The notes beneath the pieces were generated by a model that saw only the letters and a list, made by a program, of their open reading frames with translations, was not told the origin of the DNA and made no database searches. From Microcoleus vaginatus PCC 9802 (lineage in GTDB: Bacteria; Cyanobacteriota; Cyanobacteriia; Cyanobacteriales; Microcoleaceae): DNA of 64,000 nucleotides. Positions 38,758-47,934 of the stretch are shown here, piece after piece; position 1 is the first letter of the stretch, and each line of letters opens with the position of its first letter. The DNA lies in the NCBI GenBank assembly GCA_022701275.1, contig CP031740.1, positions 259,001 through 323,000 on the forward strand, in the 5' to 3' direction. Made by a program: the position numbers and the translations under genes.

Positions 38758-40314
38758 ATGCCGAGTTCTGTTGATTTTAGCGGTAGACCATTTCATTTCA
38801 TCGGCATTGGTGGGATTGGGATGTCAGCCCTTGCCTACATTCTAGCTAAACGCAAGTTGCCTGTGTACGGCTCCGACATTAAATCGAGTCACATAACCGA
38901 GCGCTTGCAAGGAATGGGAGCTCATATTTTTTGGAGTCAAGACGCCAGCAATTTTGAATTATTTCAAACGGCTCTTAACGGTAGCAGTCCCGACTGCGGC
39001 CAACAGGAAAGGGCAGTATCCTCGATAGTCGCGGGTACGGTAGGGACTTCTGTCGCGACAGCCGAAACTCTCCAATTGAACGGCAACGGTTCAAGCGCCC
39101 AAGCAATTGGAGGATTGCCTCAAGTAGTATGTTCGACGGCTATTCACCCAGCCAATGCCGAATATCGAGCTGCTTTAGATTTGGGCTGTCCGATTTTTCA
39201 TCGATCGGATGTGTTGGCAGCGTTAATTCAAGATTACCAAAGCATAGCGGTAGCCGGGACTCACGGCAAAACTACTACTAGCAGCTTAATCGGCTTCATG
39301 CTGATGGCGGCGGGTCTAGACCCGACGATCGTGGTAGGAGGCGAGGTAAATGCTTGGGAAGGCAATGCCCGTTTGGGAGAAGGCCCCTACTTAGTTGCCG
39401 AGGCTGATGAATCCGACGGTTCTCTCGTCAAGCTGGTTGCCAAAATTGGCATAGTGACGAATGTGGAACTGGATCATCCAGACCATTACGATACCCTTGA
39501 CCAGGTAATAGACACATTTAAGGTGTTTGCCCAAAACTGTCAAACCTTGGTGGGCTGCATTGACGACCAAATCGTCAAAGACTGCCTTCAGCCTCATGTC
39601 AGTTATAGCTTGCAGCCGGACAGCGGTGCTGACTACACGGTTTCGGGCGTGGAGTACGGAGCAGAAAGCACCAAAGCACGGATTTGGGAGCGAGGAACTT
39701 TCCTAGGGGAAATCGAGTTGAAGTTGCTGGGCACACACAATCTCAGCAATGCCCTAGCTGCGGTAGCGGTAGGCCGATTGTTGGGGTTAGAGTTTTCGGC
39801 GATTGCCAAAGCGATTGCTGGCTTTGAAGGAGCTCGTCGCCGTTTTGAGGTGCGGGGTTTTCACAATGACATCCTGTTTGTGGACGACTACGCCCACCAT
39901 CCTAGCGAAATTCGTGTCACCTTGGCGGCGGCTCGCTTGCGGATCGAAGGTAGCGAAAAAAATCCCAAATCCCGAAGAGTAGTGGCAATTTTTCAACCCC
40001 ACCGTTACAGCCGGACTCTGACATTTTTGCCAGAATTTGCTCAATCTTTTGGGGATGCTGATTTGGTTGTGGCTTGCGATATTTATAGTGCTGGGGAACC
40101 GAATTTAGGAGAGATTAGCGGGCAGCAGGTTGCTGATTTGATTGCTAAAGAAGGCCGAGAGGTTGAGTTTGCGCCTTCCCTGGAGTCAGTCACTAAGTTT
40201 TTAACCAAAAATCTGCAACCGGGGGATTTGGCTCTGTTTTTGGGTGCTGGTAATCTGAATCAGATTATTCCAGAGGTTATGGCTTTTTATCAACAAGCCG
40301 AGCGCCCCGATTAG
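38758..40314 (+). CDS. murC: UDP-N-acetylmuramate-L-alanine ligase
   Basis: It adds L-alanine to UDP-MurNAc in cytoplasmic peptidoglycan synthesis. FHFIGIGGIGMSALAYIL is the UDP-binding motif, AVAGTHGKTTTSSLIG the ATP P-loop near residue 164, and FVDDYAHHPSEIRVTL the C-terminal Mur ligase domain. GAGGAG lies five to six bases before the ATG. The 518 residues exceed the usual 460-490; the extra ~45 residues, around GTVGTSVATAETLQLNGNG (nt 38985-39120), look like an in-frame insertion. It is followed by murB in the same direction. Confidence 0.93.
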   Translation: MPSSVDFSGRPFHFIGIGGIGMSALAYILAKRKLPVYGSDIKSSHITERLQGMGAHIFWSQDASNFELFQTALNGSSPDCGQQERAVSSIVAGTVGTSVATAETLQLNGNGSSAQAIGGLPQVVCSTAIHPANAEYRAALDLGCPIFHRSDVLAALIQDYQSIAVAGTHGKTTTSSLIGFMLMAAGLDPTIVVGGEVNAWEGNARLGEGPYLVAEADESDGSLVKLVAKIGIVTNVELDHPDHYDTLDQVIDTFKVFAQNCQTLVGCIDDQIVKDCLQPHVSYSLQPDSGADYTVSGVEYGAESTKARIWERGTFLGEIELKLLGTHNLSNALAAVAVGRLLGLEFSAIAKAIAGFEGARRRFEVRGFHNDILFVDDYAHHPSEIRVTLAAARLRIEGSEKNPKSRRVVAIFQPHRYSRTLTFLPEFAQSFGDADLVVACDIYSAGEPNLGEISGQQVADLIAKEGREVEFAPSLESVTKFLTKNLQPGDLALFLGAGNLNQIIPEVMAFYQQAERPD

Positions 40315-40464
40315 CTCGCGAACTGAGTAGAGTTGATCGACATTATGGCGTGGCACGTTGTGCCGAAACTTCTGTCGGGCGGCTCGCTCAAACGGGCGAC
40401 ATAAGTTAGCTAAATGGATTTTCAACCACGTCTTCGAGCGAAGGTATTTTTAAGGATTTTCAAG

Positions 40465-41421
40465 ATGGTGACTATCTCGAATGACTCCTCTGTTAAGGAC
40501 AATCGGCGAGTGTATTCTCCTATTTCTTTGCGGGGAACTGATTGCAAGATTAACTCCCAAGTTTCGCTGGCTGGCCTGACTTCCTTCCGAGTCGGTGGCC
40601 CCGCCGAGTGGTACGTTGCTCCCCGCAGTATGGAGGCTTTGCAAGCGAGTTTTGCCTGGGCTGACTCTGAAGGACTGTCCGTGACTCTGCTGGGTGCGGG
40701 TTCTAATTTGTTGGTGAGCGATCGGGGTTTGTCCGGTTTGGTCGTCGGCACTCGCTACCTGAAACAGGTGAATTTTAATCCAGAAACAGGTCAAGTTACA
40801 GCCGGGGCCGGGGAGTCAATTCCCCGCCTTGCTTGGTTGGCGGCTAAACGGGGCTGGAAAGGTCTAGAATGGGCAGTTGGCATACCGGGCAGCGTGGGAG
40901 GGGCTGTGGTGATGAATGCAGGCGCTCACAGAGGCTGTACTGCTGATATTCTAGTCAACGCTCGCGTCCTATCCCCCGGCGGCAAGATGGAAATTCTGAC
41001 TCCCCAAGAGTTGGAGTACCGCTACCGGACTTCGGTGCTGCAAGGGGGCGATCGGCTAGTAACAGAAGCGACTTTCCAGTTGCAGCCGGGATTCGACCGA
41101 TCGCAAGTAATGGCAGAAACTAATGACCATTTCAGCCAGCGGCGGACAACTCAACCTTACCACTTACCGAGCTGTGGCTCAGTCTTCCGTAACCCTGGCC
41201 CCAAGACGGCAGGTTGGTTCATCGAACAAGCGGGACTGAAGGGATATCAGATCGGTGGCGCACAAGTAGCTCAGCGCCATGCTAATTTTATTCTTAACTG
41301 CGGGTCGGCAACGGCCAATGATATTTTTCAAGTGATCCGCCACGTTCAACAGCAAGTCGAGCAGCGGTGGTCGCTGTTGTTGGAGCCAGAAGTTAGAATA
41401 CTGGGAGAGTTTCCCTTCTAA
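40465..41421 (+). CDS. murB: UDP-N-acetylenolpyruvoylglucosamine reductase
   Basis: A flavoenzyme that reduces UDP-GlcNAc-enolpyruvate to UDP-MurNAc, the step before MurC. TSFRVGGPAEW, LGAGSNLLVSDRGL (FAD binding), GIPGSVGGAVVMNAGAH, YRYRTSVLQ and the active-site Ser region LPSCGSVFRNP mark a type I MurB. An ATG at 40414 would add 17 residues; I prefer 40465 because AAGGA lies nine bases upstream and the length (318) fits the family. Confidence 0.9.
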   Translation: MVTISNDSSVKDNRRVYSPISLRGTDCKINSQVSLAGLTSFRVGGPAEWYVAPRSMEALQASFAWADSEGLSVTLLGAGSNLLVSDRGLSGLVVGTRYLKQVNFNPETGQVTAGAGESIPRLAWLAAKRGWKGLEWAVGIPGSVGGAVVMNAGAHRGCTADILVNARVLSPGGKMEILTPQELEYRYRTSVLQGGDRLVTEATFQLQPGFDRSQVMAETNDHFSQRRTTQPYHLPSCGSVFRNPGPKTAGWFIEQAGLKGYQIGGAQVAQRHANFILNCGSATANDIFQVIRHVQQQVEQRWSLLLEPEVRILGEFPF

Positions 41422-41483
41422 GGCATCATTGAAGTAATACGGAAACGGCAGACTGCCAGCCCACACACCATCACAAAGTAGTT

Positions 41484-41834
41484 ATGACAAAATCAGGACA
41501 AGGATTTGGCTTCGGCCTGGGAAAAATGAAAGAACTGACTGAAGCTTTCAAAAAAGCTCAGCAGGTTCAAGAAGGAGCTAAAAAGCTCCAAGAAGAGTTG
41601 GATGTAATGGAAATTGAGGGAACTGCCGGCGGCGGCTTGGTCAAGGTTTTTCTCAGCGGCAACCAAGAACCCCGCCGCGTGGAAATCTCACCGGATGCCC
41701 TCGGTGAAGGTGCTGATGTGGTTTCTGAACTCGTCACGGTGGCGATGCAGGATGCTTACGCTAAGTCTACGATGACGATGCGGGAGAAAATGGAAGAACT
41801 CACCGGTGGACTAAATCTCCCCGGTTTCGGTTAA
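41484..41834 (+). CDS. YbaB/EbfC family nucleoid-associated protein
   Basis: This 116-residue protein has the YbaB pattern: a basic N-terminus, a helix [21 protein letters not shown], then [28 protein letters not shown] (each in parts) and a C-terminal helix [16 protein letters not shown]. The family forms dimers that bind DNA without strong specificity. It follows murB closely and may be cotranscribed with it. Confidence 0.88.
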   Translation: MTKSGQGFGFGLGKMKELTEAFKKAQQVQEGAKKLQEELDVMEIEGTAGGGLVKVFLSGNQEPRRVEISPDALGEGADVVSELVTVAMQDAYAKSTMTMREKMEELTGGLNLPGFG

Positions 41835-42007
41835 TCATGAGTCATCAGTCATGAGTCATCAGTCATTAGTTGTTAGCTATCTCTGTTTAAAAAGGAATCT
41901 ATAACTAATGACTGATTGATTTCTATGATGCACGAAACTTTGGGAAAAAGGGGAAAGGAAAAATTTTCTTTCTTCCTTCCCATTAAAAATTACTAATTAT
42001 CAATTAA

Positions 42008-42511
42008 ATGTCTTATAAATTATTGTTTGTCTGCCTTGGAAACATCTGCCGATCGCCCTCAGCAGAAAATATTATGAATCACTTAATTGAACAAGCTGGT
42101 TTGAGCGATCGCATTACCTGCGATTCCGCCGGAACTGCTAGCTATCACATTGGCCGTCCCCCTGACAGGCGGATGGCCTTAGCGGCAAAGAAGCGGGACA
42201 TTGAATTGTTAGGCGAAGCCCGCCAATTTGCCAGGAAAGATTTTGAAAATTTTGATTTGATTCTGGCTATGGATCGAGACAATTATCGCAATATTCTTGC
42301 CCTGGATGGGGCTGGAAAGTATAAAGATAAAGTACGGCTGATGTGCGAGTTTTGCCAGAAATACGACCTTAAAGAAGTGCCTGATCCTTACTACGGTGGC
42401 CCGGAGGGATTTGATCGAGTAATTGATTTGCTGCTGGACGCTTCCGAGGGTTTGTTGGAGTACGTTGCCAGTCAAGAAAAATTAAGAGTTGGCGGTCAGC
42501 AATCAATTTAA
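42008..42511 (+). CDS. Low-molecular-weight protein-tyrosine phosphatase
   Basis: The P-loop VCLGNICRSP (C-x5-R-S) is at residues ~7-16, and the general-acid loop is VPDPYYGG near residue 125. Such phosphatases dephosphorylate tyrosine kinases of polysaccharide export (Wzb type) or act on other phosphotyrosines. No BY-kinase gene is adjacent, so the partner is unknown. Its stop is one base from the stop of the convergent membrane protein gene. Confidence 0.92.
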   Translation: MSYKLLFVCLGNICRSPSAENIMNHLIEQAGLSDRITCDSAGTASYHIGRPPDRRMALAAKKRDIELLGEARQFARKDFENFDLILAMDRDNYRNILALDGAGKYKDKVRLMCEFCQKYDLKEVPDPYYGGPEGFDRVIDLLLDASEGLLEYVASQEKLRVGGQQSI

Positions 42512-42512
42512 A

Positions 42513-43913
42513 TTAAAAAAGTTCCTTTTTCCGCCCGAATATTAGCAATGCTGTAGGGGGGACAACGCTAACAAAACTCGTAACTAGGGATATCACAGTT
42601 GTTCCCGATCCCGCGCCCAAAATGAGACTGGGTGACAAAGAAAAAGTTAAACTTGTCAATACAAAATGGGGATAATTGATACTCAAGGCAGCAATTGGCA
42701 ACAAAATAGATGGATACCAAGGCATTAGCCAAGGTGTAGCAAACAAAAACAAAGTCAGAGTCGTCCATCCAATATCTGATACCAAAGTAATTTCCGAATC
42801 TTTTTTGCGGAATAAGGATTTAATTAACGTCCCTGCATAGTAAACAATCCAGCTTAAATACGCAAAATATTTGAGGAATGATAGAATACTTTCCCTAGTT
42901 TCAACACTTACACTTGGCAAAAAATTCAGAAATAAATTGATCCCATGGTGAAAAGATCGAGCCGTCGCCCCGGCGGTTCCCGGATTTAAAAGACTTCTCC
43001 AAGCTGAAACTGTTGGCATAAATGTATAAGTTATCACCCCGATAATTAATAAAGAAAGCAAGACTGATGCTGCTAAATCTTTCCACCGACGCTGCTTGCA
43101 GAGGAAAGCAAAAACTAAGGGTAGCCAAATTATAGGTAAGGTTTTTACTAAAAAACCTACCCAAATTGCAAAAATTGCCAAAACATAACGTTGGTAATAA
43201 ATACATCCTATTAAAACGATCAATGTATTGGCAAGAAGAACGTCAAGGTGAGCATTAGCTATTTGCTCGTTCAATAGCATGGGATTGACTAAATAGGCCA
43301 GTGTTATGAGGTTACGGTTTTCAGCATTTGTTAGCAACCGCCAAATTAAGTAGCCATTGAGCGTGTGTACCAACACGCAGATTATTTTAAAAATATAAAC
43401 TGCTAGTAAAGGGCTAATTGATCCACCAAGTGCTGATAGGGCAAAAAAGAATAAAGAAACGGGGCCGTAGGTAGAAGTTTGCCCCCAGTGGAGGAAGGGA
43501 GATACGTTAGAAATTAAGGTATCAGGATTATTCAAATAAGGATTAATTTTTTGTAAGCTCATCGCTCCGTAATGCAAGTACATATAAATGTCACTGCTTT
43601 GGGGATAAGCTATGAGGGCAAGTGCCAGAAAGGGGATTGCATACTTGCAAATGTCTAGAAAGCTGTAACTTGTCTGTTTTTTTTGAATTAACCAGATAAT
43701 ATATGTAAATGTTGCTATCCAGTAGGAACCGTTAATTAGAACTCGGATGAGGCTGAAACCGCTGGTAGGGAAATCGTTATAGTTGTCTCCACCCTGTAAA
43801 ACGCTGTAATACTTGGTGATTCCCATGGAGGTCATGGCTATACAGAAAATTATGGAAGCTGCTAATGCTGCAGCATATAGAATTTTCTGATTTTTTAAGT
43901 AATTGTTGACCAT
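42513..43913 (-). CDS. Polytopic GT-C type glycosyltransferase (polyprenol-sugar dependent)
   Basis: This 466-residue hydrophobic protein has about 11-13 membrane segments. It carries an acidic loop SSDIYMYLHYGAMSLQKINPYL (in parts) after the second or third segment, followed by STYGPVSLFFF. This is the pattern of GT-C/GT87 and MptA/B-like mannosyltransferases, which use a polyprenyl-phosphate sugar as donor on the outer face of the membrane. The exact sugar is unknown. Confidence 0.68.
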   Translation of the reverse strand: MVNNYLKNQKILYAAALAASIIFCIAMTSMGITKYYSVLQGGDNYNDFPTSGFSLIRVLINGSYWIATFTYIIWLIQKKQTSYSFLDICKYAIPFLALALIAYPQSSDIYMYLHYGAMSLQKINPYLNNPDTLISNVSPFLHWGQTSTYGPVSLFFFALSALGGSISPLLAVYIFKIICVLVHTLNGYLIWRLLTNAENRNLITLAYLVNPMLLNEQIANAHLDVLLANTLIVLIGCIYYQRYVLAIFAIWVGFLVKTLPIIWLPLVFAFLCKQRRWKDLAASVLLSLLIIGVITYTFMPTVSAWRSLLNPGTAGATARSFHHGINLFLNFLPSVSVETRESILSFLKYFAYLSWIVYYAGTLIKSLFRKKDSEITLVSDIGWTTLTLFLFATPWLMPWYPSILLPIAALSINYPHFVLTSLTFSLSPSLILGAGSGTTVISLVTSFVSVVPPTALLIFGRKKELF

Positions 43914-43971
43914 GATGTTATTTATTCAGCGTGGTAAGTGCAGGTAATTTTCTTGCCCAGAGCGTTGGCGG

Positions 43972-44706
43972 TTATCTGACTAAATGGTGTTCCATCGCAA
44001 AGCGAACGAGTTCTGCTCGGTTGTTGCTGTCAGTTTTTCTGAACAAGCTGCTGACGTGCTTTTCGACAGTTCGAGGGCTGAGGTGGAGTGTGGAGCCTAT
44101 TTGAATATTAGAAAGACCTTCTGTCAGCAAATCTAGCACTTGTCGCTCTCGCTGGGTCAAACTCGGGGCATTTTGACTTGGAGATGCCCGTGAAGCGGAG
44201 CTATCCCGTAGGGAATCGCCTGTGTTTGACTTTTGAGTTAAAAAATCTTCTTCTGGCTTGTCATTAGCTCTGCTGCGTGCCTCTGTTGGCGTCGGTTCGG
44301 GTTCCGGGGAACGAGAGGGTGCCTGAGCGATTAGAGCGTAGCGATCGAGCAAGGAGCGAATAACGGCCCCCAATTCCTGGAGTTCAAAAGGCTTAGCCAG
44401 ATAATTGTCGCACCCCATCTGATAGCCGCGAATCCGTTCTTGCGTGCTCGTGCGTTCCGTCAAAAAAATCACCGGCAGCAAGCGGAAAGCGGGACGAGTC
44501 CGAACTCGCCGCACGAATTCGTAGCCATCCATCTCGGGCATTGTAATGTCGGTAACAATCAAGTGAGGCTGAAATTCATCTACCAAGCCTAAAGCTTCTT
44601 TGCCGTTCTCAGCAGCGATTACAGAGTATCCGGTAATTTCTAGATAATCGGTAATTGACAAGCGAGTCGCGAAATCGTCGTCAGCAACCAGAATAGTTAA
44701 TGGCAT
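43972..44706 (-). CDS. LuxR-family two-component response regulator
   Basis: The receiver domain spans residues ~1-120 with VADDD (acidic pocket), LIVTDITMPEMDG (phosphoacceptor Asp ~52) and YLAKPF (conserved Lys). A linker of ~60 residues follows, then a LuxR HTH (LTQRERQVLDLLTEGLSNIQIG, SPRTVEKHVSSLF). It probably activates or represses genes in response to a histidine kinase not encoded here. It resembles the cyanobacterial/plastid Ycf29-type regulators, an uncertain resemblance. The linker (nt 44183-44222) appears to be encoded by a dispersed repeat. A large palindrome lies just upstream of its start. Confidence 0.88.
   Translation of the reverse strand: MPLTILVADDDFATRLSITDYLEITGYSVIAAENGKEALGLVDEFQPHLIVTDITMPEMDGYEFVRRVRTRPAFRLLPVIFLTERTSTQERIRGYQMGCDNYLAKPFELQELGAVIRSLLDRYALIAQAPSRSPEPEPTPTEARSRANDKPEEDFLTQKSNTGDSLRDSSASRASPSQNAPSLTQRERQVLDLLTEGLSNIQIGSTLHLSPRTVEKHVSSLFRKTDSNNRAELVRFAMEHHLVR
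44183..44222. repeat. Dispersed palindromic repeat inside the response-regulator linker
   Basis: GGCGATTCCCTACGGGATAG followed by CTCCGCTTCACGGGCATC (minus strand) resembles the short G/C-rich repeats that pepper Oscillatoriales genomes (recalled pattern). Here it is in frame and encodes TGDSLRDSSASRASP. Confidence 0.45.
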
Positions 44707-44718
44707 GGGGGAATTAAA

Positions 44719-44762
44719 AATTAAACATTAAAAGTGACTAATTTCACTTTTAATGTTTAATT
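44719..44762. terminator. 19-bp perfect inverted repeat between pgi and the response regulator
   Basis: AATTAAACATTAAAAGTGA (44719-44737) and TCACTTTTAATGTTTAATT (44744-44762) are perfect reverse complements around a 6-base loop. The element sits eight bases after the pgi stop and 13 bases before the response-regulator start (minus strand). It can act as a terminator for pgi, as an attenuator, or as an operator for the regulator itself. Confidence 0.6.
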
Positions 44763-44769
44763 CTACTGT

Positions 44770-46362
44770 TTAATTTTCTTGATAACTTGCAGTTAAAGTA
44801 GCCGGTTGTCCTAATTTGCCCTCCAAAGCTACGCCACGCCCGTTGGCTGCTAAATGTCGCAGAGTTTTGTAAATTGTCTCGATTTGCTCTGGTATTCCTG
44901 CTTTTTTGGCTAGTTCTTCTATAGACAGAGGTGTTTGAGCGTCTTTGAGCACTTGCAGTACCCGCTGCTGTAAGTCCAATACAGCAGCGGCAGCTTTTTT
45001 GCCTGCTTCGACGCCCGGCTGGTGATAGGCATTGACATTCACCAAGGAACCGTAAAAACCTACGGCTCTTTCGTAGAGGGCGATTAATGCTCCTACTGTC
45101 CGAGGGTTGACTTGGGGAATTGTGACAGTAATGGAATCTCGGTGATTTTCGTACAAAGCTTGTCGAGTTCCCTGCAACAAACCTGACAAATAATCTCCGG
45201 AAGTCACGCCGGTTTCTACTTCTGGGGAAATGCCTTGCCTGTCTTGCAAAACTTCGATAAATGTTAGGAAGAAATTCGGCACGCCGTCTCGCAGTTGCTG
45301 GACGTAAGCGTGTTGGTCGGTGGTGCCTTTGTTGCCGTAAACTGCGATACCTTGATGAACTGTATTGCCGTCTAAATCTTCCTGTTTGCCTAGAGATTCC
45401 ATGACTAATTGCTGCAAGTAGCGGCTGAACAATAGCAGTGAATCTTTGTAAGGCAAAACTACCATATCTTTTTCGCCACGTCCGTTGCAAGCAAAATACC
45501 AGGACATTGCTAACAAGGCAGCGGGATTATGTTTGATTTCGGTGGTTCTAGTAGCTTCGTCCATGACTTTAGCGCCGTCGAGCATCGCCCCAATGTCGAT
45601 GCCTTGCAAAGCTGCTGGCAAAAGTCCTACTGCTGACAGTTCCGAAGTGCGTCCTCCCACCCAGTCCGCCATCGGGAAGCTGCCAATCCAGCCTTCGGAT
45701 TTGGCTAATTTGTCTAGTTTGCTGTCTGTTCCAGTGATGGCAACTGCCTGTTTGGCGAAGTCGAGTTTTTGGGCGGCGAAGGCTTTTTGAACTTCAATCA
45801 TGCCGTTGCGGGGTTCGGGGGTGCCGCCGGATTTGGAGATAGTAATTACTAGGGTGCTGACGAGTTTGTCTTTGATTTTGTTAAGGATTCGATCGATCCC
45901 AGCCGGATCTGTGTTGTCGATAAAATGTATTGCTAGGGGCGGAATGTCTGGGGATAAAGCTTCGGAGACAAATTGGGGGCCGAGGGCGGAACCGCCGATG
46001 CCGATCGAAATTATGTCGGTAAATTGCGGAGCAAAGGGCGGTTTAATATCGCGGTTTTGAACTTTCTTGACAAATGCTTCGACTTGTGCTATGCCTTCGA
46101 CTATTTCTTGTTTTAATTCTGGAGTGGGAGCTAAATCGGGGTTTCGCAGCCAGTAGTGGCCCACCATCCGGTTTTCGTCGGGATTGGCGATCGCACCTGC
46201 TTCCAAAGCTGCCATGTCTTTGAAAGCTTTGTCAAATTTGGGCTTCAGTGCTGCTGTGAAAGCGTCGTCGAATCCCATGCGGCTGATATCGAGGTAAAGT
46301 CCCAATCCCTCGTGATAGTAAAGCCAGTCTTGATAGCGTTGCCAGAGTGCTGCGGCGTCCAT
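44770..46362 (-). CDS. pgi: Glucose-6-phosphate isomerase
   Basis: It interconverts glucose 6-phosphate and fructose 6-phosphate. [19 protein letters not shown] and [14 protein letters not shown] are the sugar-phosphate binding SIS motifs, and [18 protein letters not shown] holds the conserved catalytic region. It belongs to the shorter cyanobacterial/bacterial branch (530 residues). The product feeds sugar-nucleotide synthesis, so it is metabolically but not genetically linked to the glycan locus. Confidence 0.92.
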   Translation of the reverse strand: MDAAALWQRYQDWLYYHEGLGLYLDISRMGFDDAFTAALKPKFDKAFKDMAALEAGAIANPDENRMVGHYWLRNPDLAPTPELKQEIVEGIAQVEAFVKKVQNRDIKPPFAPQFTDIISIGIGGSALGPQFVSEALSPDIPPLAIHFIDNTDPAGIDRILNKIKDKLVSTLVITISKSGGTPEPRNGMIEVQKAFAAQKLDFAKQAVAITGTDSKLDKLAKSEGWIGSFPMADWVGGRTSELSAVGLLPAALQGIDIGAMLDGAKVMDEATRTTEIKHNPAALLAMSWYFACNGRGEKDMVVLPYKDSLLLFSRYLQQLVMESLGKQEDLDGNTVHQGIAVYGNKGTTDQHAYVQQLRDGVPNFFLTFIEVLQDRQGISPEVETGVTSGDYLSGLLQGTRQALYENHRDSITVTIPQVNPRTVGALIALYERAVGFYGSLVNVNAYHQPGVEAGKKAAAAVLDLQQRVLQVLKDAQTPLSIEELAKKAGIPEQIETIYKTLRHLAANGRGVALEGKLGQPATLTASYQEN

Positions 46363-46824
46363 AGGAATTCTCTACAATTTTTTTAATGTTCGATCGGCGT
46401 CGTCAGGAATCCACCAATTGTAGTTTAAAACGATCTGATGTACGGCTTTTGCAGAATCCCAATAAATTTAAGCATTAGTCGTCTGAAGATAGCCGAAGCC
46501 AAAGGCAGGCAGAGCATTCGGCAGAATTAAACAATAAAAATATGACTTGGGCAACACTCTTAGTAGGTAGATCCCTCATTAATGGTCACACCCCATAGAT
46601 AGATCCAAGCGGCACAGAGATTTAACTGTGGTCGGCGTTGGCGTTTGGGCCTTGGTTTCACAATATTCAAATTCGGGCGATCGGGATGTGTAAAATAGGC
46701 ATTGCGGTCAGGTTAAATATACTTTTAGCTTCACTCAATAATTGGCTAAAAATATAATTAACAACTGTCAACTATCTGAAGTGTAGTATAATATACAGAT
46801 ATTATAATTAAAGTGCGATCGACT
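46363..46824. other. Intergenic region between divergent pgi and dus
   Basis: No gene is visible in these ~460 bases. A plausible promoter for dus is near the right end (46765-46792). The promoter of pgi must lie near the left end but is not clear. Confidence 0.5.
46765..46792 (+). promoter_or_regulatory. Predicted sigma-70 promoter of dus
   Basis: CTGTCA (46765-46770, 4/6 match to TTGACA) and TATAAT (46787-46792, perfect) are 16 bases apart, 32 bases upstream of the chosen ATG. Confidence 0.5.
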
Positions 46825-47835
46825 ATGCTTGCTCTATCTCCAGAATTAAAAGAAAGGTTAGCAACTCCGCTCAAAATCGGCGATTTTGAAGTTAAAAGCC
46901 GCGTCCTGCAATCGCCCTTATCCGGCGTTACCGATTTGGTATTTCGCCGCCTGGTGCGCCGCTACGCGCCGGATTCGATGATGTACACGGAAATGGTGAA
47001 CGCTACGGGTTTGCACTACGTGAAGCAACTGCCGAGAATTATGGAAGTTGACCCGAACGAGCGCCCGATTAGCATTCAATTGTTTGACTGCCGACCGGAT
47101 TTCTTGGCAGAAGCGGCCCAGAAAGCAGTGGCAGAAGGAGCCGATACTGTTGATATTAATATGGGCTGTCCGGTTAACAAAATTACTAAAAACGGCGGCG
47201 GTTCTTCCCTGCTGCGAGATCCGGGAACGGCCGAGGCAATTGTGCGGGCTGTTGTGGAAGCAGTAGATGTTCCTGTCACCGTTAAAACTAGGATCGGTTG
47301 GACTGACAAAGAAATTAATATTTTAGAATTTGCGAAGCGGATGGAAGATGCGGGAGCAAAAATGATTACCGTACACGGCCGCACTCGATCGCAAGGTTAC
47401 ACCGGCCCGGCAAAATGGGAGTGGATTCGCCGAGTGAAAGAAGTTTTATCGATTCCAGTTATTGCTAACGGGGATATTTTTTCAGTGGAAGCAGCGATGC
47501 GATGTCTGGAAGAAACCGGCGCAGATGGAGTGATGTGTTCGCGGGGAACTTTGGGCTATCCTTTTTTGGTGGGAGAAGTTGATTATTTCTTGAAAACTGG
47601 TGTGGAAAAGATAGCTCCGACACCAATTGAACGCCTCGAATGTGCTAAGGAACATTTGCGGGCTTTGTGGGAATATAAAGGTGAAAGCGGTGTCTCCCAA
47701 GCGCGCAAGCACTTAACCTGGTATGCTAAGGGTTTCCCCGGCGCTGGGGAATTGCGGGGCGTGTTGGCTGTGGTAGAAACGGTTGAACAAGGTTGCGATT
47801 CGATCGATCGCGCGATCGAGCAATTGCCCGCATAA
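46825..47835 (+). CDS. dus: tRNA-dihydrouridine synthase
   Basis: A flavoenzyme reducing uridines in tRNA D-loops. SPLSGVTDLVFRRLVRRY, MGCPVNKITKNGGGSSLLRDP (in parts; catalytic Cys in GCP), VTVKTRIGW, TVHGRTRSQGYTGPAKW and IPVIANGDIFS match the DusB-like family. The ATG at 46825 (MLALSPELKERL) is preferred over a GTG four codons upstream. Confidence 0.92.
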   Translation: MLALSPELKERLATPLKIGDFEVKSRVLQSPLSGVTDLVFRRLVRRYAPDSMMYTEMVNATGLHYVKQLPRIMEVDPNERPISIQLFDCRPDFLAEAAQKAVAEGADTVDINMGCPVNKITKNGGGSSLLRDPGTAEAIVRAVVEAVDVPVTVKTRIGWTDKEINILEFAKRMEDAGAKMITVHGRTRSQGYTGPAKWEWIRRVKEVLSIPVIANGDIFSVEAAMRCLEETGADGVMCSRGTLGYPFLVGEVDYFLKTGVEKIAPTPIERLECAKEHLRALWEYKGESGVSQARKHLTWYAKGFPGAGELRGVLAVVETVEQGCDSIDRAIEQLPA

Positions 47836-47934
47836 ACCTTACCCGCAGATGTCAACTAGGGATTACAGAAACAAAACCCACCTCTGCGGGCTAAGATTTA
47901 AGACACAGTTAAAAATTTGTGTGTGGGGGAAAGC

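Noticed and set aside
41835-42007. Possible CRISPR-like short tandem repeats (CATGAGTCATCAGT)
   Set aside because: Only two or three adjacent short units without spacers; simple tandem duplication of intergenic sequence.
47048-47384. Alternative frames within dus
   Set aside because: The dus frame carries all the family motifs; the others are shadows.
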